The notes below the pieces were generated by a model. The model saw only the letters and a list, made by a program, of their open reading frames with translations. It was not told the origin of the DNA and ran no database searches. A program made the translations under genes and the position numbers. This document shows positions 1-8,843 of a stretch of DNA of 52,772 nt, piece by piece. The DNA lies in IMG/VR virus record IMGVR_UViG_3300020470_000014, positions 1 to 52,772 of that record, one strand, 5' to 3'. This stretch comes from a virus. Position 1 is the stretch's first letter. Every line of letters starts with the position of its first letter.

Positions 1-1035
1 ATGTCCAGACTCAGAGTCAACATAGTAGACTCGGGTTTGAGCACCAACAATCTCGTATCCAGGCATTCCGTTGTCCTGAACAGCAAGAGCATATCCAGTA
101 GAACCAATACCAATTCTGAAAGGACCAGAGTTATAGGTAAGGATATCACCCTTACTTACCAGAACAGCAGAGCTGTCTCCAGCAGCAAGTGTTTCCCAAT
201 AAGTACCGAGACCAGCGGTAGGAGTAACACCTTGGAAAGAGTTACCAACAGAAACATAAGAGTTGGAACCGTATCTTACGACATGGCCAGGATGGTATGC
301 GTAAGTTGTAGAGAAGTTTCCAACAAAATTGAAACCTTTAACAAGAAGATCCCAAACAGAGTTACCAATACCAACACCCTGCGTATTACCAGCAGAAAGT
401 GGAGCAATATTGGTAGTAATTCCTAATTTGTGACGGAAAATGTCACCACCGTACTGTACAAGTTGTCCTCTGTAGTATGTACCTGTGGTATAAGTGATAG
501 CAGCACCTGCAATACCGTCAGCAAGCACCTGCCATTTCTTACCAGCAGTGTCAGTACCGATAGCAACGTTCTCTGGAGGAGAGAATCCTGCAAGAGAAGT
601 AGTTAACGCAACATAGGATGAACCTTGATAGTTAACAACGTCACCTGTTTGATATTGACTGTTGATGCTCCATTCGCCTTCGGCTTTGAAACCTGCAACA
701 TATTCTGTGACTTTACTTAAGTCAATAAAGGTCCCTGCGGATGTGTGCGCCGTAGTAACTCTATACTGAACGTTACCGAATCTAACGACATCATTAATTT
801 TGTAGTAAACACCCGATGTCCAATCGCCTTTCGAGGAGATTCCTTCGATATGCACATTCCACTTTGAGAGATCCGTAGCATAGAAATCTGCGGTACTCGC
901 TGTAGAAGTGTGGTTGGCGACAGCAACGTAAGAGTTACCACCAAACTTGATGAGGTCATCAATCAGGTAGGATTTGGATGGCTGCCATTCGCCAGTCCAG
1001 TTGAATTTTACTCTTCCAAGTCTAAACTCAGCCAT
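1..1035 (-). CDS. Virion/tail-fibre-like protein with carbohydrate-binding-like modules (3' end outside window)
   Basis: The frame is open to the left edge, so only the N-terminal 345 residues are visible. It starts at an ATG preceded by a CAGGAGAG ribosome-binding site. The protein is built of about five related modules, each with a Trp followed by a Tyr, then a [G/N]D-x-V and a G-x-x-Y. Examples are near residues 13-40, 68-95, 121-145, 165-200 and 236-262 (GDVVNYQGSSYVAL is typical). This spacing recalls the CBM5/12 chitin-binding-like fold that is common in phage fibres and adhesins. It is the last gene visible in a run of virion genes and follows a 134-residue protein at an 18-bp gap. A role in surface-glycan binding at the baseplate or fibre is inferred. 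The C-terminal tip is not in the window. Confidence 0.8.
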   Translation of the reverse strand, partial: MAEFRLGRVKFNWTGEWQPSKSYLIDDLIKFGGNSYVAVANHTSTASTADFYATDLSKWNVHIEGISSKGDWTSGVYYKINDVVRFGNVQYRVTTAHTSAGTFIDLSKVTEYVAGFKAEGEWSINSQYQTGDVVNYQGSSYVALTTSLAGFSPPENVAIGTDTAGKKWQVLADGIAGAAITYTTGTYYRGQLVQYGGDIFRHKLGITTNIAPLSAGNTQGVGIGNSVWDLLVKGFNFVGNFSTTYAYHPGHVVRYGSNSYVSVGNSFQGVTPTAGLGTYWETLAAGDSSAVLVSKGDILTYNSGPFRIGIGSTGYALAVQDNGMPGYEIVGAQTRVYYVDSESGH

Positions 1036-1053
1036 TGTCTCTCCTGGTAATTA

Positions 1054-1458
1054 TTATTTGGGTCCGATAGAGTTGTAATCATAATCTGGTCCGTTGAACC
1101 TAATGACGAAAAAACCGTCATCATCTATGTAATAATATAAGTTTCTTCGATCGAAACGGATCTGTTGGTATTTATCATTCGGATCATCTAACGATTTTTT
1201 TACGGTAGCGATATCTCCACGGATGACTGATGTTTTACCAACACCAACATCATACGTTCCGTAGTCAATACCATCACCGAATTCTGGAATTGCGGTTCCA
1301 TTTGTACGATAGAATTCACCTAATTCAGTAGAAGCAGCACTAACCTTTGAGAAATACAGCATATTTTCTGCATCTCTTCTCAGAGCATAAACGAAAAAAC
1401 CAGAGGATTCTGCTGGTAAAAACTCACCAGAAATTGAATTACTTAGGGTTAATGCCAT
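1054..1458 (-). CDS. Small conserved virion-module protein, function unknown
   Basis: A 134-residue protein starting at an ATG behind a GAGGAAG ribosome-binding site, 2 bp after the stop of the Mtd_N-type gene. I do not recognise a catalytic family. The N-terminus (MALTLSNSISGEF) and the C-terminal half (YYYIDDDGFFVIRFNGPDYD) look like a small beta-rich structural protein. There is no signal peptide or membrane segment. Its position between two fibre-like genes suggests a fibre or baseplate accessory protein, which is inference from context only. Confidence 0.75.
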   Translation of the reverse strand: MALTLSNSISGEFLPAESSGFFVYALRRDAENMLYFSKVSAASTELGEFYRTNGTAIPEFGDGIDYGTYDVGVGKTSVIRGDIATVKKSLDDPNDKYQQIRFDRRNLYYYIDDDGFFVIRFNGPDYDYNSIGPK

Positions 1459-1460
1459 GT

Positions 1461-1919
1461 TTAACTTCCTCTATTATTGAAGATTTTCCAAAGTGATCCA
1501 GTCCAGATCAAACTTACTGATGCACCAGAAACATCTAAAATTAATGGAGATGTTTCTCTCACTAGATGACCATTCTCAAATTGGTGAACCGAAGTCAACG
1601 AAACTGGGTTAATACTCCAAAAGTTAGTGAAATCTTCTACCCATACCCAGTCACCAACCGCACGAGGGGTTGGCATCGCCAAAGAATATCCACCAGGAGC
1701 ATCTTTTGAATCAACCGTATACTTTTGGTTTGTCGTCATAGAATAAGGACCATTGACGAAAGTCCATCTGGACTTCGCCAATTCAAAACCACCTGGAGTT
1801 ACACCGTCGTGAACAACAGCAACGTTTTTGTCTGTATCAACAGTTACTTCTGCAAGGGCACCAGTGAAGTTAAAGTGTTCAGCTGTGGTTCCTTTTCTTA
1901 GTTGTACCTGTTTTGTCAT
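1461..1919 (-). CDS. Fibre-associated protein with Mtd-type N-terminal domain
   Basis: A 152-residue protein. Its first 40 residues (QLRKGTTAEHFNFTGALAE followed by VTVDTDKNVAVVHDG) match the N-terminal domain of the Bordetella phage major tropism determinant. That domain is a short beta-prism/trimerisation head found on many phage fibres. The remaining ~110 residues are beta-rich with a W-x-W-V-E-D segment and are not recognised. The gene has its own late promoter motif about 37 bp upstream. Although the Mtd N-domain is famous from diversity-generating retroelements, the visible part has no reverse transcriptase, template repeat or C-type lectin tail, so it is probably just a fibre adaptor. 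Confidence 0.85.
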   Translation of the reverse strand: MTKQVQLRKGTTAEHFNFTGALAEVTVDTDKNVAVVHDGVTPGGFELAKSRWTFVNGPYSMTTNQKYTVDSKDAPGGYSLAMPTPRAVGDWVWVEDFTNFWSINPVSLTSVHQFENGHLVRETSPLILDVSGASVSLIWTGSLWKIFNNRGS

Positions 1920-1955
1920 GATTCAAATCTCATGAAACGGACTTTGCTTCTGTTT

Positions 1956-1963
1956 TATTTATA
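1956..1963 (-). promoter_or_regulatory. T4-type late promoter motif TATAAATA
   Basis: A perfect TATAAATA on the minus strand lies 37 bp upstream of the Mtd_N-type gene, in the 62-bp gap after the 1,493-residue gene. T4-like phages use this octamer, read by gp55, as the late -10 with no -35. Confidence 0.75.
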
Positions 1964-1981
1964 CTTTTAAAAATAATTGAG

Positions 1982-4900
1982 TTAAATGATGACAACGAAT
2001 GTACGACCTTCCTCGAATTGAACGAGTTCGACAATGGTTGGTGTGATCGATTCGATGGTAATATTTCCGATTCCCACATAAGTAGATCTTGCATATGCCT
2101 CGTCGAGAGATCCAATGCCGAACAGGGATCCTGTCGCATTGAATGGTGGGAATACGCGGCGGAACCCAACACCACCTCCAATTTTGAAGAGTCCAGAACC
2201 ATCTGGAGATGGAGTGAAATCGACAAATGGATGGACAAGAGTCGTGGAAGAAAGTTGAAGTTTTCCTGAAGTGCCTGGATCTCTGTCGTCTCCATAGTAT
2301 CCGAATACTTGGATTGGTTTGGTAATACCAACACCAGAAACTGTAGTAATTCCTGATGTGCCTGGATCTCTGTCGTCTCCGTAGTATCCAAATACTTGAA
2401 TTGGTTTTTCGTCCGCATCTCCAAGAATCTTGAAGAGCATTGTTTCTTCGCCAGCACCCGAAGTAAACGATACGTCTGCGGAACCAGAAATCGTTGCAGT
2501 ACCGCCAATAATAATTGCGGTGATTCTGTAAACGGTTGTAGATTCTCCAGTAAAGTTGAACAGACCAGAACCATCTGGAGCTGGAGTGTAATCGATCTGT
2601 GGATGTGTAAGTTCTCCAACAATCGAAATTGTTCCTGATGTGCCTGGATCCTTGTCGTCTCCGTAGTATCCAAATACTTGAATCTGTCTGTTTTCGGATT
2701 CTCCTCCAACGTTGACAAGAACTGCGAACGTGGAAATAACAGGTGTGATAGATTCCGCACCACTGGCGAAGGCGAAGAGAGAACCACCACCAACTTCGGA
2801 GAATGTATTTCTCTCTTCCGCAATACCAGAAACATGAAGTGTTCCAGATGCATCGTATTGACGTTGACGGAATGCGTCTGCGTCTCCAGATATTGTAAGT
2901 GTCGCTGTATTTTCTGGAGTCTGAGCGGAGTATGCCTCTGCAGCACCATAAGGACCAGATATGAACAGTGTACCTGCTCCAACTGGACGAACCAGAGTGC
3001 TTTCTGCAGCTCCACCGATTGTGTAGAGAGAACCAGAACCATCGAAAGAATTGGTTTTTCTGAAATCGAGAGTTCCAGAGAATGTACCAATACCAACTCC
3101 AACTGGGGCTTTGGTAATTTCTCGATAAAGAGTTTGGTCTTTCTCTGTAGAGATCGTGATCGAACCAGATGTGCCTGGATCTCTGTCGTCTCCATAGTAT
3201 CCAAAGACACTGATTGGTCTGTTTGGTGCAGAACCAACGAAGTTGAAGAGAACAGGACCTGCAATAATTGGAGCAGGAATGAAACGTTCCTTCGCACCAA
3301 ATTCAACACCATTAAGGTCACCAATTCCAGTGTCATCATCAATAACACCGTTGCCTTCAGTACCAATACCAAGAATGTAGATAGTACCATCAGTAAGAAT
3401 TGGTGCGTTAGTACGACCGATTGCCTTACCATCGATGAAGATAGTACCAGATGCAGGATACCTAGGAATAAATCTGGAGGTAACAATGCCTGGACCTGTT
3501 CCGTCTTCGTTGAGGCCACCACCAGCAGATAATGTAAATCCAGTCTCGATACCGATATTTCTGTCGATACCGTAGTGTGGAGTGTAATCGATATCTGGGT
3601 GAACCAGTTCTCCAGACAATCTGAGAGTCGCTTTGTCTGCAACCTCGGCGTATGCTGCACGGAGTGGATCGACAGTTCCGTATGGAGTGAAGAGAGAAGT
3701 TCCTTCTGGAGGATTCGAGATGAGCTTCTCGGAACCAATACCAACCAGACTGATAGTACCAGATCCAACTTCTTCGAATCTGACTCTTTCGACCAGTTCT
3801 CCAGAGAAGGATGCAGTACCAATACCAACATCGACTTTGGTGAGAGTCTCTGTTCCAAAGCCACTTGTAAGAATTGTAACAGTTCCTTCTGGAGACTGCC
3901 AGACAACTGATTCGTCGCCAGATCCAGAAAGTGGCAGAAGAGGAACATCCGCACGTTCGAATATTGTGATAGATTCGGTAGCGCTGGAGATATCGAAGAG
4001 AACCGTACCCGAGCCTGGGAACGATGGAATCCACATCGTCTTGGCACGAGGCTCTGCATCGATAACACCAACTGCCGTACCAGAAGTAAGTGGGAATATT
4101 GGTGGCCTTTCAGAATCTTCGTTAAGCCAACCATAATCAAAGTAACCTCTATCAATGTTATCTTGATGGATAAATCCAGTATTAGATGGCCATTCATATT
4201 GGTCATATGGAGGTCCACCAACAACAGATCCTCCAAGTTCACCCCAATCTTCACTGACAACGTTGTAACTGAAGTTACCAACTTCATTAGTATTATCGAA
4301 CGTTGGAAGTGTTGTACTTCCAACACTGACATCGAATCCACGACTAACGTTGAGGTTGCTGATTTCACCCCAAGTCTCGTTGCCCTGACCATAAAGAATA
4401 GAAGATTCGTTGTAAGAATCTGTCTGTCTTTCATCACTAGAACCAGTAATTCCGAAGAGACCAACAGTATCACCGACATCAATAATTCTAAGATAAGTCT
4501 GACCTTCCTCTCTACCCTGTCTAAGAGTGATAAGACCACTACCTTTAACGTGTGGAATGTACCTATTTTCAGAAGAACCAGTAAGGAATTTGGTAACGGC
4601 AGTGTCAGATGCCTTAGTGACAGACTCACTAATACCACCGATTGTAAAGAGACTACCAGAACCAATCTCGGTTGCTGGTGTAATGGACTCATTACCAGTA
4701 CCACTAATGGTAAATTCACCCTCAAGACCGAATACTGTGTGTTGAGGAGCCTGACTGAACCAGTTGTAACCAAAGATATTGATTCCAGCCTTGTAGGTGG
4801 CAATACCAGTAATACCAGAAGATTCGTAGTCGTATGCTCTTGGAGCATCTGCAAAGTCGGATAGGAAGAATGTTCCGATACCGTTGTAAGAAGTTCTGGC

Positions 4901-6463
4901 GAATGCTTGATCGCCTTCTCCAACAATAGTAACCGCCCTGAAGCCAGGAATAATGTACTTGTAATCTTCTGCTCTGAAAGCAACTAGACGTACAAATCCA
5001 TAATCTGCATCGTCTTGAGTTGGAGTTTGACTGATTGAACCATAATCAATAGGTTCAACAAATCCATCTCTTTCAAGAGGCGATCTCCAATGAGGAGTGA
5101 AGTCCTCGATGATCGTACCACTGATAGCAAAGAGATTTGTATTCTCGTAGTCTTTGACAATTGCAACGTCTGTTGCAGCACCTGTGAGGGTATGTCTTGC
5201 AGTTGTTGATGGTGGGAAGTGTGTAAGTTTGAGTCCTTCTGCGAATCCTGTAAAGAATAGTTCTGCACGACTGATTCTTTGACGAACAACTGCTTCTGCA
5301 GCCGCACTTCCCTTGACAATGAGACCTGTACCTTCGATACCCTTCGGTGTGAAGGATTCGTTTGCAGATCCATTGAAGGTAAATTGACCTTCTTCTCCAA
5401 ATACTGTGTGTTGTGGTGCCTGACCAAGACCAAGTTGACCCTGTGCAGTGATCGTACCAGATCCTTCCCATGCAAAGGTGTTTCTCTCGGAGAGTCCCGA
5501 CTGTTTGACCAGTTGAGCAGTTTCTCCAACATAATCTCTGATAAATCTGTCGTATGCCTTGTTCTGTGCATTAACAGAAGTTGCCTTGGTGGACAACTTA
5601 CCGTAACGAACATCAGCAACGATCTGACCCCAATCTTCATAAGATGATGGAGTCTGAGAAATATCACCAAATGCTTCTGCTGTTACCTGATCGGCATCAG
5701 CAAACGAATTAGTATTATTTTGTGTAGAGTCAAAGGTGACATCATCACTAGAGAATGCTGCACCTTGTCTAATAGCAACCGTGCCGAAGTCAAATTCTTC
5801 GAAACCGCCAGTGTAGAAGGAGTAGTCATACGTTCTACTCTCTTCAAGTGTACCGTTAAGGGTTTCCTCATTAGGACGAATTTCAATAAATTCGTCTGGA
5901 TATGTCTGTGAGGTTCCACCAGAAACGGTGAGTGTAATTCTTGATTCGAACGGATATATGTTGAATTCCGCCGTTGCAGCCTCTTCAGAGACAGTAAGCG
6001 TTCCAGATCCGATTTCGACAAACGTATTGCTTGTATGGGCCTCGCCGAGGAGGGTAGGAAATGGTCCTGCGGCCCCAAAGTCGGGAATAACCAGTCTCTC
6101 CAGACCGCCACCAATCTCGAATAGGGTGCCAGATCCTTGCCAAGGCGCCTGAGAACGAGATACCTTACCAAGTCCTTGGATAAGGACTGGATCCATTGGA
6201 ATAGAAGGCACGAAGGTTGCAGACTCTTCTAGACCGTTTGTAATAGTTGCGATTTCTCCGAATGGATATACATCGCCTACAAAAGTGATAATACCGTAAT
6301 TGTTAGGGTTAAAACCTAGTGCGTCTTCTTCAATTACGGGTGCATCTGAAATATTTCCAAAATCCTCTGTCGTCCCCGCTGTGGCCGTAATCTGACCATA
6401 GGTGTCGGAGACAAAATAGTTTATTCTTGCCGAGTCGTAGGTAAAAACCTTTGGGGCAGACAT
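1982..6463 (-). CDS. Large repeat-rich virion structural protein (1,493 aa)
   Basis: An ATG start with AAGG seven bases upstream gives a 1,493-residue protein. Most of it is made of short beta-strand repeats of the type G-S-G-x-[LI]-[FTY]-x-[IF]-x-G-x-x-x-[ES]-S. Superimposed on these are longer repeats. VFGYYGDD[RK]DPGTSG occurs four times (near residues 1086, 1258, 1354 and 1383). QAPQHTVFG occurs twice, and a [DY]-x-D-[YF]-T-P-x-x-x-G unit occurs several times. Such architecture fits a long fibrous or baseplate-decorating virion protein. I know of similar giant repeat proteins in cyanomyoviruses but not of an assigned function. There is no catalytic motif, signal peptide or C-terminal chaperone domain. 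Its leader contains a terminator-like hairpin. Confidence 0.85.
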   Translation of the reverse strand: MSAPKVFTYDSARINYFVSDTYGQITATAGTTEDFGNISDAPVIEEDALGFNPNNYGIITFVGDVYPFGEIATITNGLEESATFVPSIPMDPVLIQGLGKVSRSQAPWQGSGTLFEIGGGLERLVIPDFGAAGPFPTLLGEAHTSNTFVEIGSGTLTVSEEAATAEFNIYPFESRITLTVSGGTSQTYPDEFIEIRPNEETLNGTLEESRTYDYSFYTGGFEEFDFGTVAIRQGAAFSSDDVTFDSTQNNTNSFADADQVTAEAFGDISQTPSSYEDWGQIVADVRYGKLSTKATSVNAQNKAYDRFIRDYVGETAQLVKQSGLSERNTFAWEGSGTITAQGQLGLGQAPQHTVFGEEGQFTFNGSANESFTPKGIEGTGLIVKGSAAAEAVVRQRISRAELFFTGFAEGLKLTHFPPSTTARHTLTGAATDVAIVKDYENTNLFAISGTIIEDFTPHWRSPLERDGFVEPIDYGSISQTPTQDDADYGFVRLVAFRAEDYKYIIPGFRAVTIVGEGDQAFARTSYNGIGTFFLSDFADAPRAYDYESSGITGIATYKAGINIFGYNWFSQAPQHTVFGLEGEFTISGTGNESITPATEIGSGSLFTIGGISESVTKASDTAVTKFLTGSSENRYIPHVKGSGLITLRQGREEGQTYLRIIDVGDTVGLFGITGSSDERQTDSYNESSILYGQGNETWGEISNLNVSRGFDVSVGSTTLPTFDNTNEVGNFSYNVVSEDWGELGGSVVGGPPYDQYEWPSNTGFIHQDNIDRGYFDYGWLNEDSERPPIFPLTSGTAVGVIDAEPRAKTMWIPSFPGSGTVLFDISSATESITIFERADVPLLPLSGSGDESVVWQSPEGTVTILTSGFGTETLTKVDVGIGTASFSGELVERVRFEEVGSGTISLVGIGSEKLISNPPEGTSLFTPYGTVDPLRAAYAEVADKATLRLSGELVHPDIDYTPHYGIDRNIGIETGFTLSAGGGLNEDGTGPGIVTSRFIPRYPASGTIFIDGKAIGRTNAPILTDGTIYILGIGTEGNGVIDDDTGIGDLNGVEFGAKERFIPAPIIAGPVLFNFVGSAPNRPISVFGYYGDDRDPGTSGSITISTEKDQTLYREITKAPVGVGIGTFSGTLDFRKTNSFDGSGSLYTIGGAAESTLVRPVGAGTLFISGPYGAAEAYSAQTPENTATLTISGDADAFRQRQYDASGTLHVSGIAEERNTFSEVGGGSLFAFASGAESITPVISTFAVLVNVGGESENRQIQVFGYYGDDKDPGTSGTISIVGELTHPQIDYTPAPDGSGLFNFTGESTTVYRITAIIIGGTATISGSADVSFTSGAGEETMLFKILGDADEKPIQVFGYYGDDRDPGTSGITTVSGVGITKPIQVFGYYGDDRDPGTSGKLQLSSTTLVHPFVDFTPSPDGSGLFKIGGGVGFRRVFPPFNATGSLFGIGSLDEAYARSTYVGIGNITIESITPTIVELVQFEEGRTFVVII
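2271..3215. repeat. Dispersed ~45-bp repeat, four copies, inside the 1,493-aa gene
   Basis: Copies begin near 2271, 2358, 2640 and 3171 (plus-strand reading GTGCCTGGATC...GTCGTCTCC...TAGTATCC). They encode the protein repeat VFGYYGDDxDPGTSG. Nucleotide identity is high between copies, including at silent positions, which suggests fairly recent internal duplication or gene conversion. Confidence 0.85.
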
Positions 6464-6481
6464 ACTAAACCTTCATCTGAT

Positions 6482-6516
6482 AAAAAAGGGGAGATACTTC
6501 TGTCGAAGCACCTCCC
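6482..6516 (-). terminator. Rho-independent terminator
   Basis: On the minus strand GGGAGGTGCTTC and GAAGTATCTCCC form a 12-bp stem with two G-U pairs and a GACA loop. It is followed directly by CTTTTTTAT. It lies 33 bp after the stop of the 335-residue gene and about 19 bp before the start codon of the 1,493-residue gene, so it sits in the leader of the latter if transcription starts upstream. Confidence 0.85.
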
Positions 6517-6548
6517 TTACATAATAAAGATCTAATTATATGTATTAA

Positions 6549-7556
6549 TCAGTCAAGTGCAACGTTCAGGGTGATCTTAATTTGGTCACCGTTGTTCTGA
6601 ATATTGTATGGACCGTTTGTAAATCTCTCAGCGTACATGATGCTGGAGTACAAGGTCGCAGTATTCAGACCTGCAACACCGTTTGCGGTTGCAGTCAGAG
6701 AAGGAGTTGTTACGAACTCATCTGCGTTAGGTACGTTGAATACGGTATAAACGTTCGATTCCAGAGTTGTGTTACCTGCACCAGCAGCGACATAAAGAAT
6801 GTCTCCAGCTACTAGTCCGTGGTTGGTTGCGGTAATCTTACCGAAACTAAATGTAATCGATGGGTCAGTCTGAGGCTGAATGTTGTCGATAAGTGCCTTA
6901 TCTAAGTAAACAACGTTCAGAGCTCTGTCAAGTCCAATGATTCTAGTTCCTGTTTGAATACCAGGGTTTCCTGCAACATACTGACCAAGTGTAAGGTCAT
7001 TCATGTTGATGTTAGTATCTACATTGAAGTAGAAGTTACCAACAACGCCGATACAAGGATCAACGTTTGTACCCTTCGAGACAGTTGTTCCGATACCAAC
7101 CCCTGCAGCGTGTTCAACACCCTGAAGTGCAACAGGCATGTTGTTCGCTCTAGTCACATAGTAACCATAGATGTTACCAGCTGGACCAGTAAAGGTGAAG
7201 GTTTGTTCTGGATAGGTCGCGGTTGTACCACTACCAACGTTCTTAATAACCCAACGAGATCCATTCAGCAGGATTCCATACTGCTGAGTGTAACTCTGAT
7301 CTGATCTATTATTAACACAGTTTGGATAACCTGTGTTTGCTGTCGTTCCATAACCATTGGTGTTACCATCAATGTATGGTTCAAAATATGCTGTGGTAGA
7401 CGGTACGTCACCTTCCGCTGGGGTCGTATTACTCGTAAACAGTTTGAGTACGAGGTTTCTTGGTGAAGTATCCTCTAGGTCTTGCACGAAGTTATTCTGA
7501 GCAATCAGATAACGGAGGGACTCAATTTCACCAATATTGGGAACTAGTAATGCCAT
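6549..7556 (-). CDS. Virion structural protein (335 aa), function unknown
   Basis: An ATG start behind an AGAGGAG ribosome-binding site, with a late promoter motif about 44 bp upstream. The N-terminus (MALLVPNIGEIESLRYLIAQN) is helical and the rest is beta-rich. It has a segment resembling a fibre shaft (GATNHGLVAGD-like, here ATNHGLVAGDILYVA near residue 247) that recurs in the giant virion proteins of this window. I recognise it only as a cyanophage virion-module protein. It is followed by the strong terminator at 6.5 kb, so it ends a transcription unit. Baseplate or fibre association is inferred from location. Confidence 0.8.
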   Translation of the reverse strand: MALLVPNIGEIESLRYLIAQNNFVQDLEDTSPRNLVLKLFTSNTTPAEGDVPSTTAYFEPYIDGNTNGYGTTANTGYPNCVNNRSDQSYTQQYGILLNGSRWVIKNVGSGTTATYPEQTFTFTGPAGNIYGYYVTRANNMPVALQGVEHAAGVGIGTTVSKGTNVDPCIGVVGNFYFNVDTNINMNDLTLGQYVAGNPGIQTGTRIIGLDRALNVVYLDKALIDNIQPQTDPSITFSFGKITATNHGLVAGDILYVAAGAGNTTLESNVYTVFNVPNADEFVTTPSLTATANGVAGLNTATLYSSIMYAERFTNGPYNIQNNGDQIKITLNVALD

Positions 7557-7599
7557 CGAAACAAACTCCTCTAGGGGTTAGACTTTTAAGAACTAATGT

Positions 7600-7607
7600 T
7601 ATTTATA
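7600..7607 (-). promoter_or_regulatory. T4-type late promoter motif TATAAATA
   Basis: A perfect minus-strand TATAAATA overlaps the 3' end of the 225-residue gene, 44 bp upstream of the 335-residue gene. Confidence 0.7.
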
Positions 7608-8280
7608 ATTTTAATTTTAAAGAGATTAGGAATCTTCTAATACCTGAGACTCCGAACACTTCAAATGTAAGGATATCACCAGCAACAATTGTCTTATCCC
7701 AATTATTTAGTACATCGTCAAAGTATTTGTCAACTCCAGACAGGATTACTCTGTTTCCTCCTGTTATACTAGTGAATGTGGGATAGTTTGTGAAGTTAGA
7801 TTTGGAAATTTCAAAAGCTACATTTCCATTCTGATCGGAAAGAACAGTAATAGAATCTATAACTCCACTTACGTCAAGTGTTACCTTGCCTTTGTTTCCT
7901 GCAAGCATATCCGAACTACCACTATCAATTACATAATTGATTGTTCTGGTAAGATCAGCAGTTGTTGCAAGAGCAATAACAAAGACATTATCCGTTTGTA
8001 ATGGTGCCTGATTAAAAATAATGTTACTACCAGCAAGAGTAAAATCTTGTGAAGGATTCAGTACACCACCATTTTTAACAACAATTAGTTGTTGGTCATT
8101 GATTGCAGTATATGGAGTTCCATTTTCAGCAAGAGCAAATGTAACTCCTACTCCATTGAAACCACCACTGAAATCATCAATTACAACGTTACCATATTGA
8201 ATGGCTTTAGTTGGAATCTCATAATCGACTCCAACTCTGTATTCACCTGGCGTATTTACTGATACAAGGTAATTTGTCAT
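7603..8280 (-). CDS. Virion-module protein (225 aa), function unknown
   Basis: The start codon overlaps the preceding stop by one base (TGATG), so the two genes are translationally coupled. The N-terminus MTNYLVSVNTPGEYRVGVDY and the phrase NGGVLNPSQDFTLAGSNIIF resemble the 'V-x-x-[NG]-G-V-x-[NQ]-P-x-x-D-[FY]' beta modules of phage baseplate and fibre proteins. Related segments occur in the 2,492-residue protein of this window (INDILQTPGEAYTW). No enzyme motif is seen. A small structural protein is inferred. Confidence 0.75.
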   Translation of the reverse strand: MTNYLVSVNTPGEYRVGVDYEIPTKAIQYGNVVIDDFSGGFNGVGVTFALAENGTPYTAINDQQLIVVKNGGVLNPSQDFTLAGSNIIFNQAPLQTDNVFVIALATTADLTRTINYVIDSGSSDMLAGNKGKVTLDVSGVIDSITVLSDQNGNVAFEISKSNFTNYPTFTSITGGNRVILSGVDKYFDDVLNNWDKTIVAGDILTFEVFGVSGIRRFLISLKLKL

Positions 8281-8612
8281 CAGGAAACTCCAGGCACTAC
8301 AAGAACGTTACCCTGAATGGGTTTCGTTTTATATGAGTTAGGGGAAGTCAAAACAAGATCATATACATATCTTCCACCTTCTATTGCAGCAGTAGCTGTC
8401 GATGCAAAAGCAACTTTGCACTGTCCAGCCAATCTGTTAGGGAATGATATAACAAAAGGGTAGTATTTTGTTGCCGCAGGATGCTTTCGCATCTTGGCTT
8501 CTGCAGTATATCCAGTAAGATTTAATGCAGATGCGTTCTGGTTTTGAATTGTGAACGTGGCTTCAAAATCTACGCCCTGGTCAACCACCAAATTAATAAC
8601 TCTTGCTGCCAT
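8280..8612 (-). CDS. Small beta-sandwich-like virion-module protein (110 aa)
   Basis: MAARVINLVVDQGVDFEATFTI is followed by ALNLTGYTAEAKMRKHP and a C-terminal YVYDLVLTSPNS. This pattern is typical of small phage baseplate-upper-like N-domains, where 'dqG-x-d-f-x-x-x-f' precedes an L-x-G-Y/W strand. This resemblance is from memory and not certain. A GATAAATA late-promoter-like motif lies about 25 bp upstream, overlapping the previous gene's stop. It is coupled to the next gene by a one-base overlap. Confidence 0.75.
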   Translation of the reverse strand: MAARVINLVVDQGVDFEATFTIQNQNASALNLTGYTAEAKMRKHPAATKYYPFVISFPNRLAGQCKVAFASTATAAIEGGRYVYDLVLTSPNSYKTKPIQGNVLVVPGVS

Positions 8613-8635
8613 TATCCATCAGGGTCGGATTTGAA

Positions 8636-8842
8636 CTATTTATCCAATTTTTCTAATATCAACTTCATCATACCTTTCAACTCACCAACCTCTTCTTTGA
8701 GATTAGCGATTTCTTGTTTTTCAGTCAACGCTTTATTCTTCAATCTCATGTATTGATCATATTCCTTGTCAGAGTTATTCAGAATCGCATTTGACTCTGA
8801 GTCTCTAACAAGTCCTGCATGATCTTTAACTTTAATGTACAT
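8636..8842 (-). CDS. Small coiled-coil protein (68 aa)
   Basis: The gene starts at an ATG one base after the stop of the 2,503-residue gene. Residues 33-66 (KNKALTEKQEIANLKEEVGE and on to LILEKLDK) show a clear heptad pattern of Leu/Ile/Ala and charged residues, so a coiled coil is likely. The N-terminus is MYIKVKDHAGLVRDSESNAI. I know similar short proteins next to giant cyanophage virion genes but not their role. A small assembly factor or a trimerising virion component is possible. Confidence 0.75.
   Translation of the reverse strand: MYIKVKDHAGLVRDSESNAILNNSDKEYDQYMRLKNKALTEKQEIANLKEEVGELKGMMKLILEKLDK
8637..8644 (-). promoter_or_regulatory. Late-promoter-like motif GATAAATA
   Basis: Minus-strand GATAAATA, one base from the T4 late octamer, overlaps the last codons and stop of the 68-residue gene and lies 25 bp upstream of the 110-residue gene. 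Confidence 0.5.
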
Positions 8843-8843
8843 A

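Noticed and set aside
1461-1919. Diversity-generating retroelement (because of the Mtd-type N-domain)
   Set aside because: No reverse transcriptase, template repeat or variable lectin domain is visible in the window.
1930-4983. Very long same-strand frame (1,017 codons) inside the 1,493-aa gene
   Set aside because: It has a Ser/Leu-rich, repetitive and meaningless translation. It is a shadow of the real frame, which has clear protein repeats and a ribosome-binding site.
2018-5647. Several long plus-strand frames opposite the 1,493-aa gene
   Set aside because: Composition (Cys/Ser/Arg/Asn-rich) and lack of ribosome-binding sites mark them as antisense shadows of repeat DNA.
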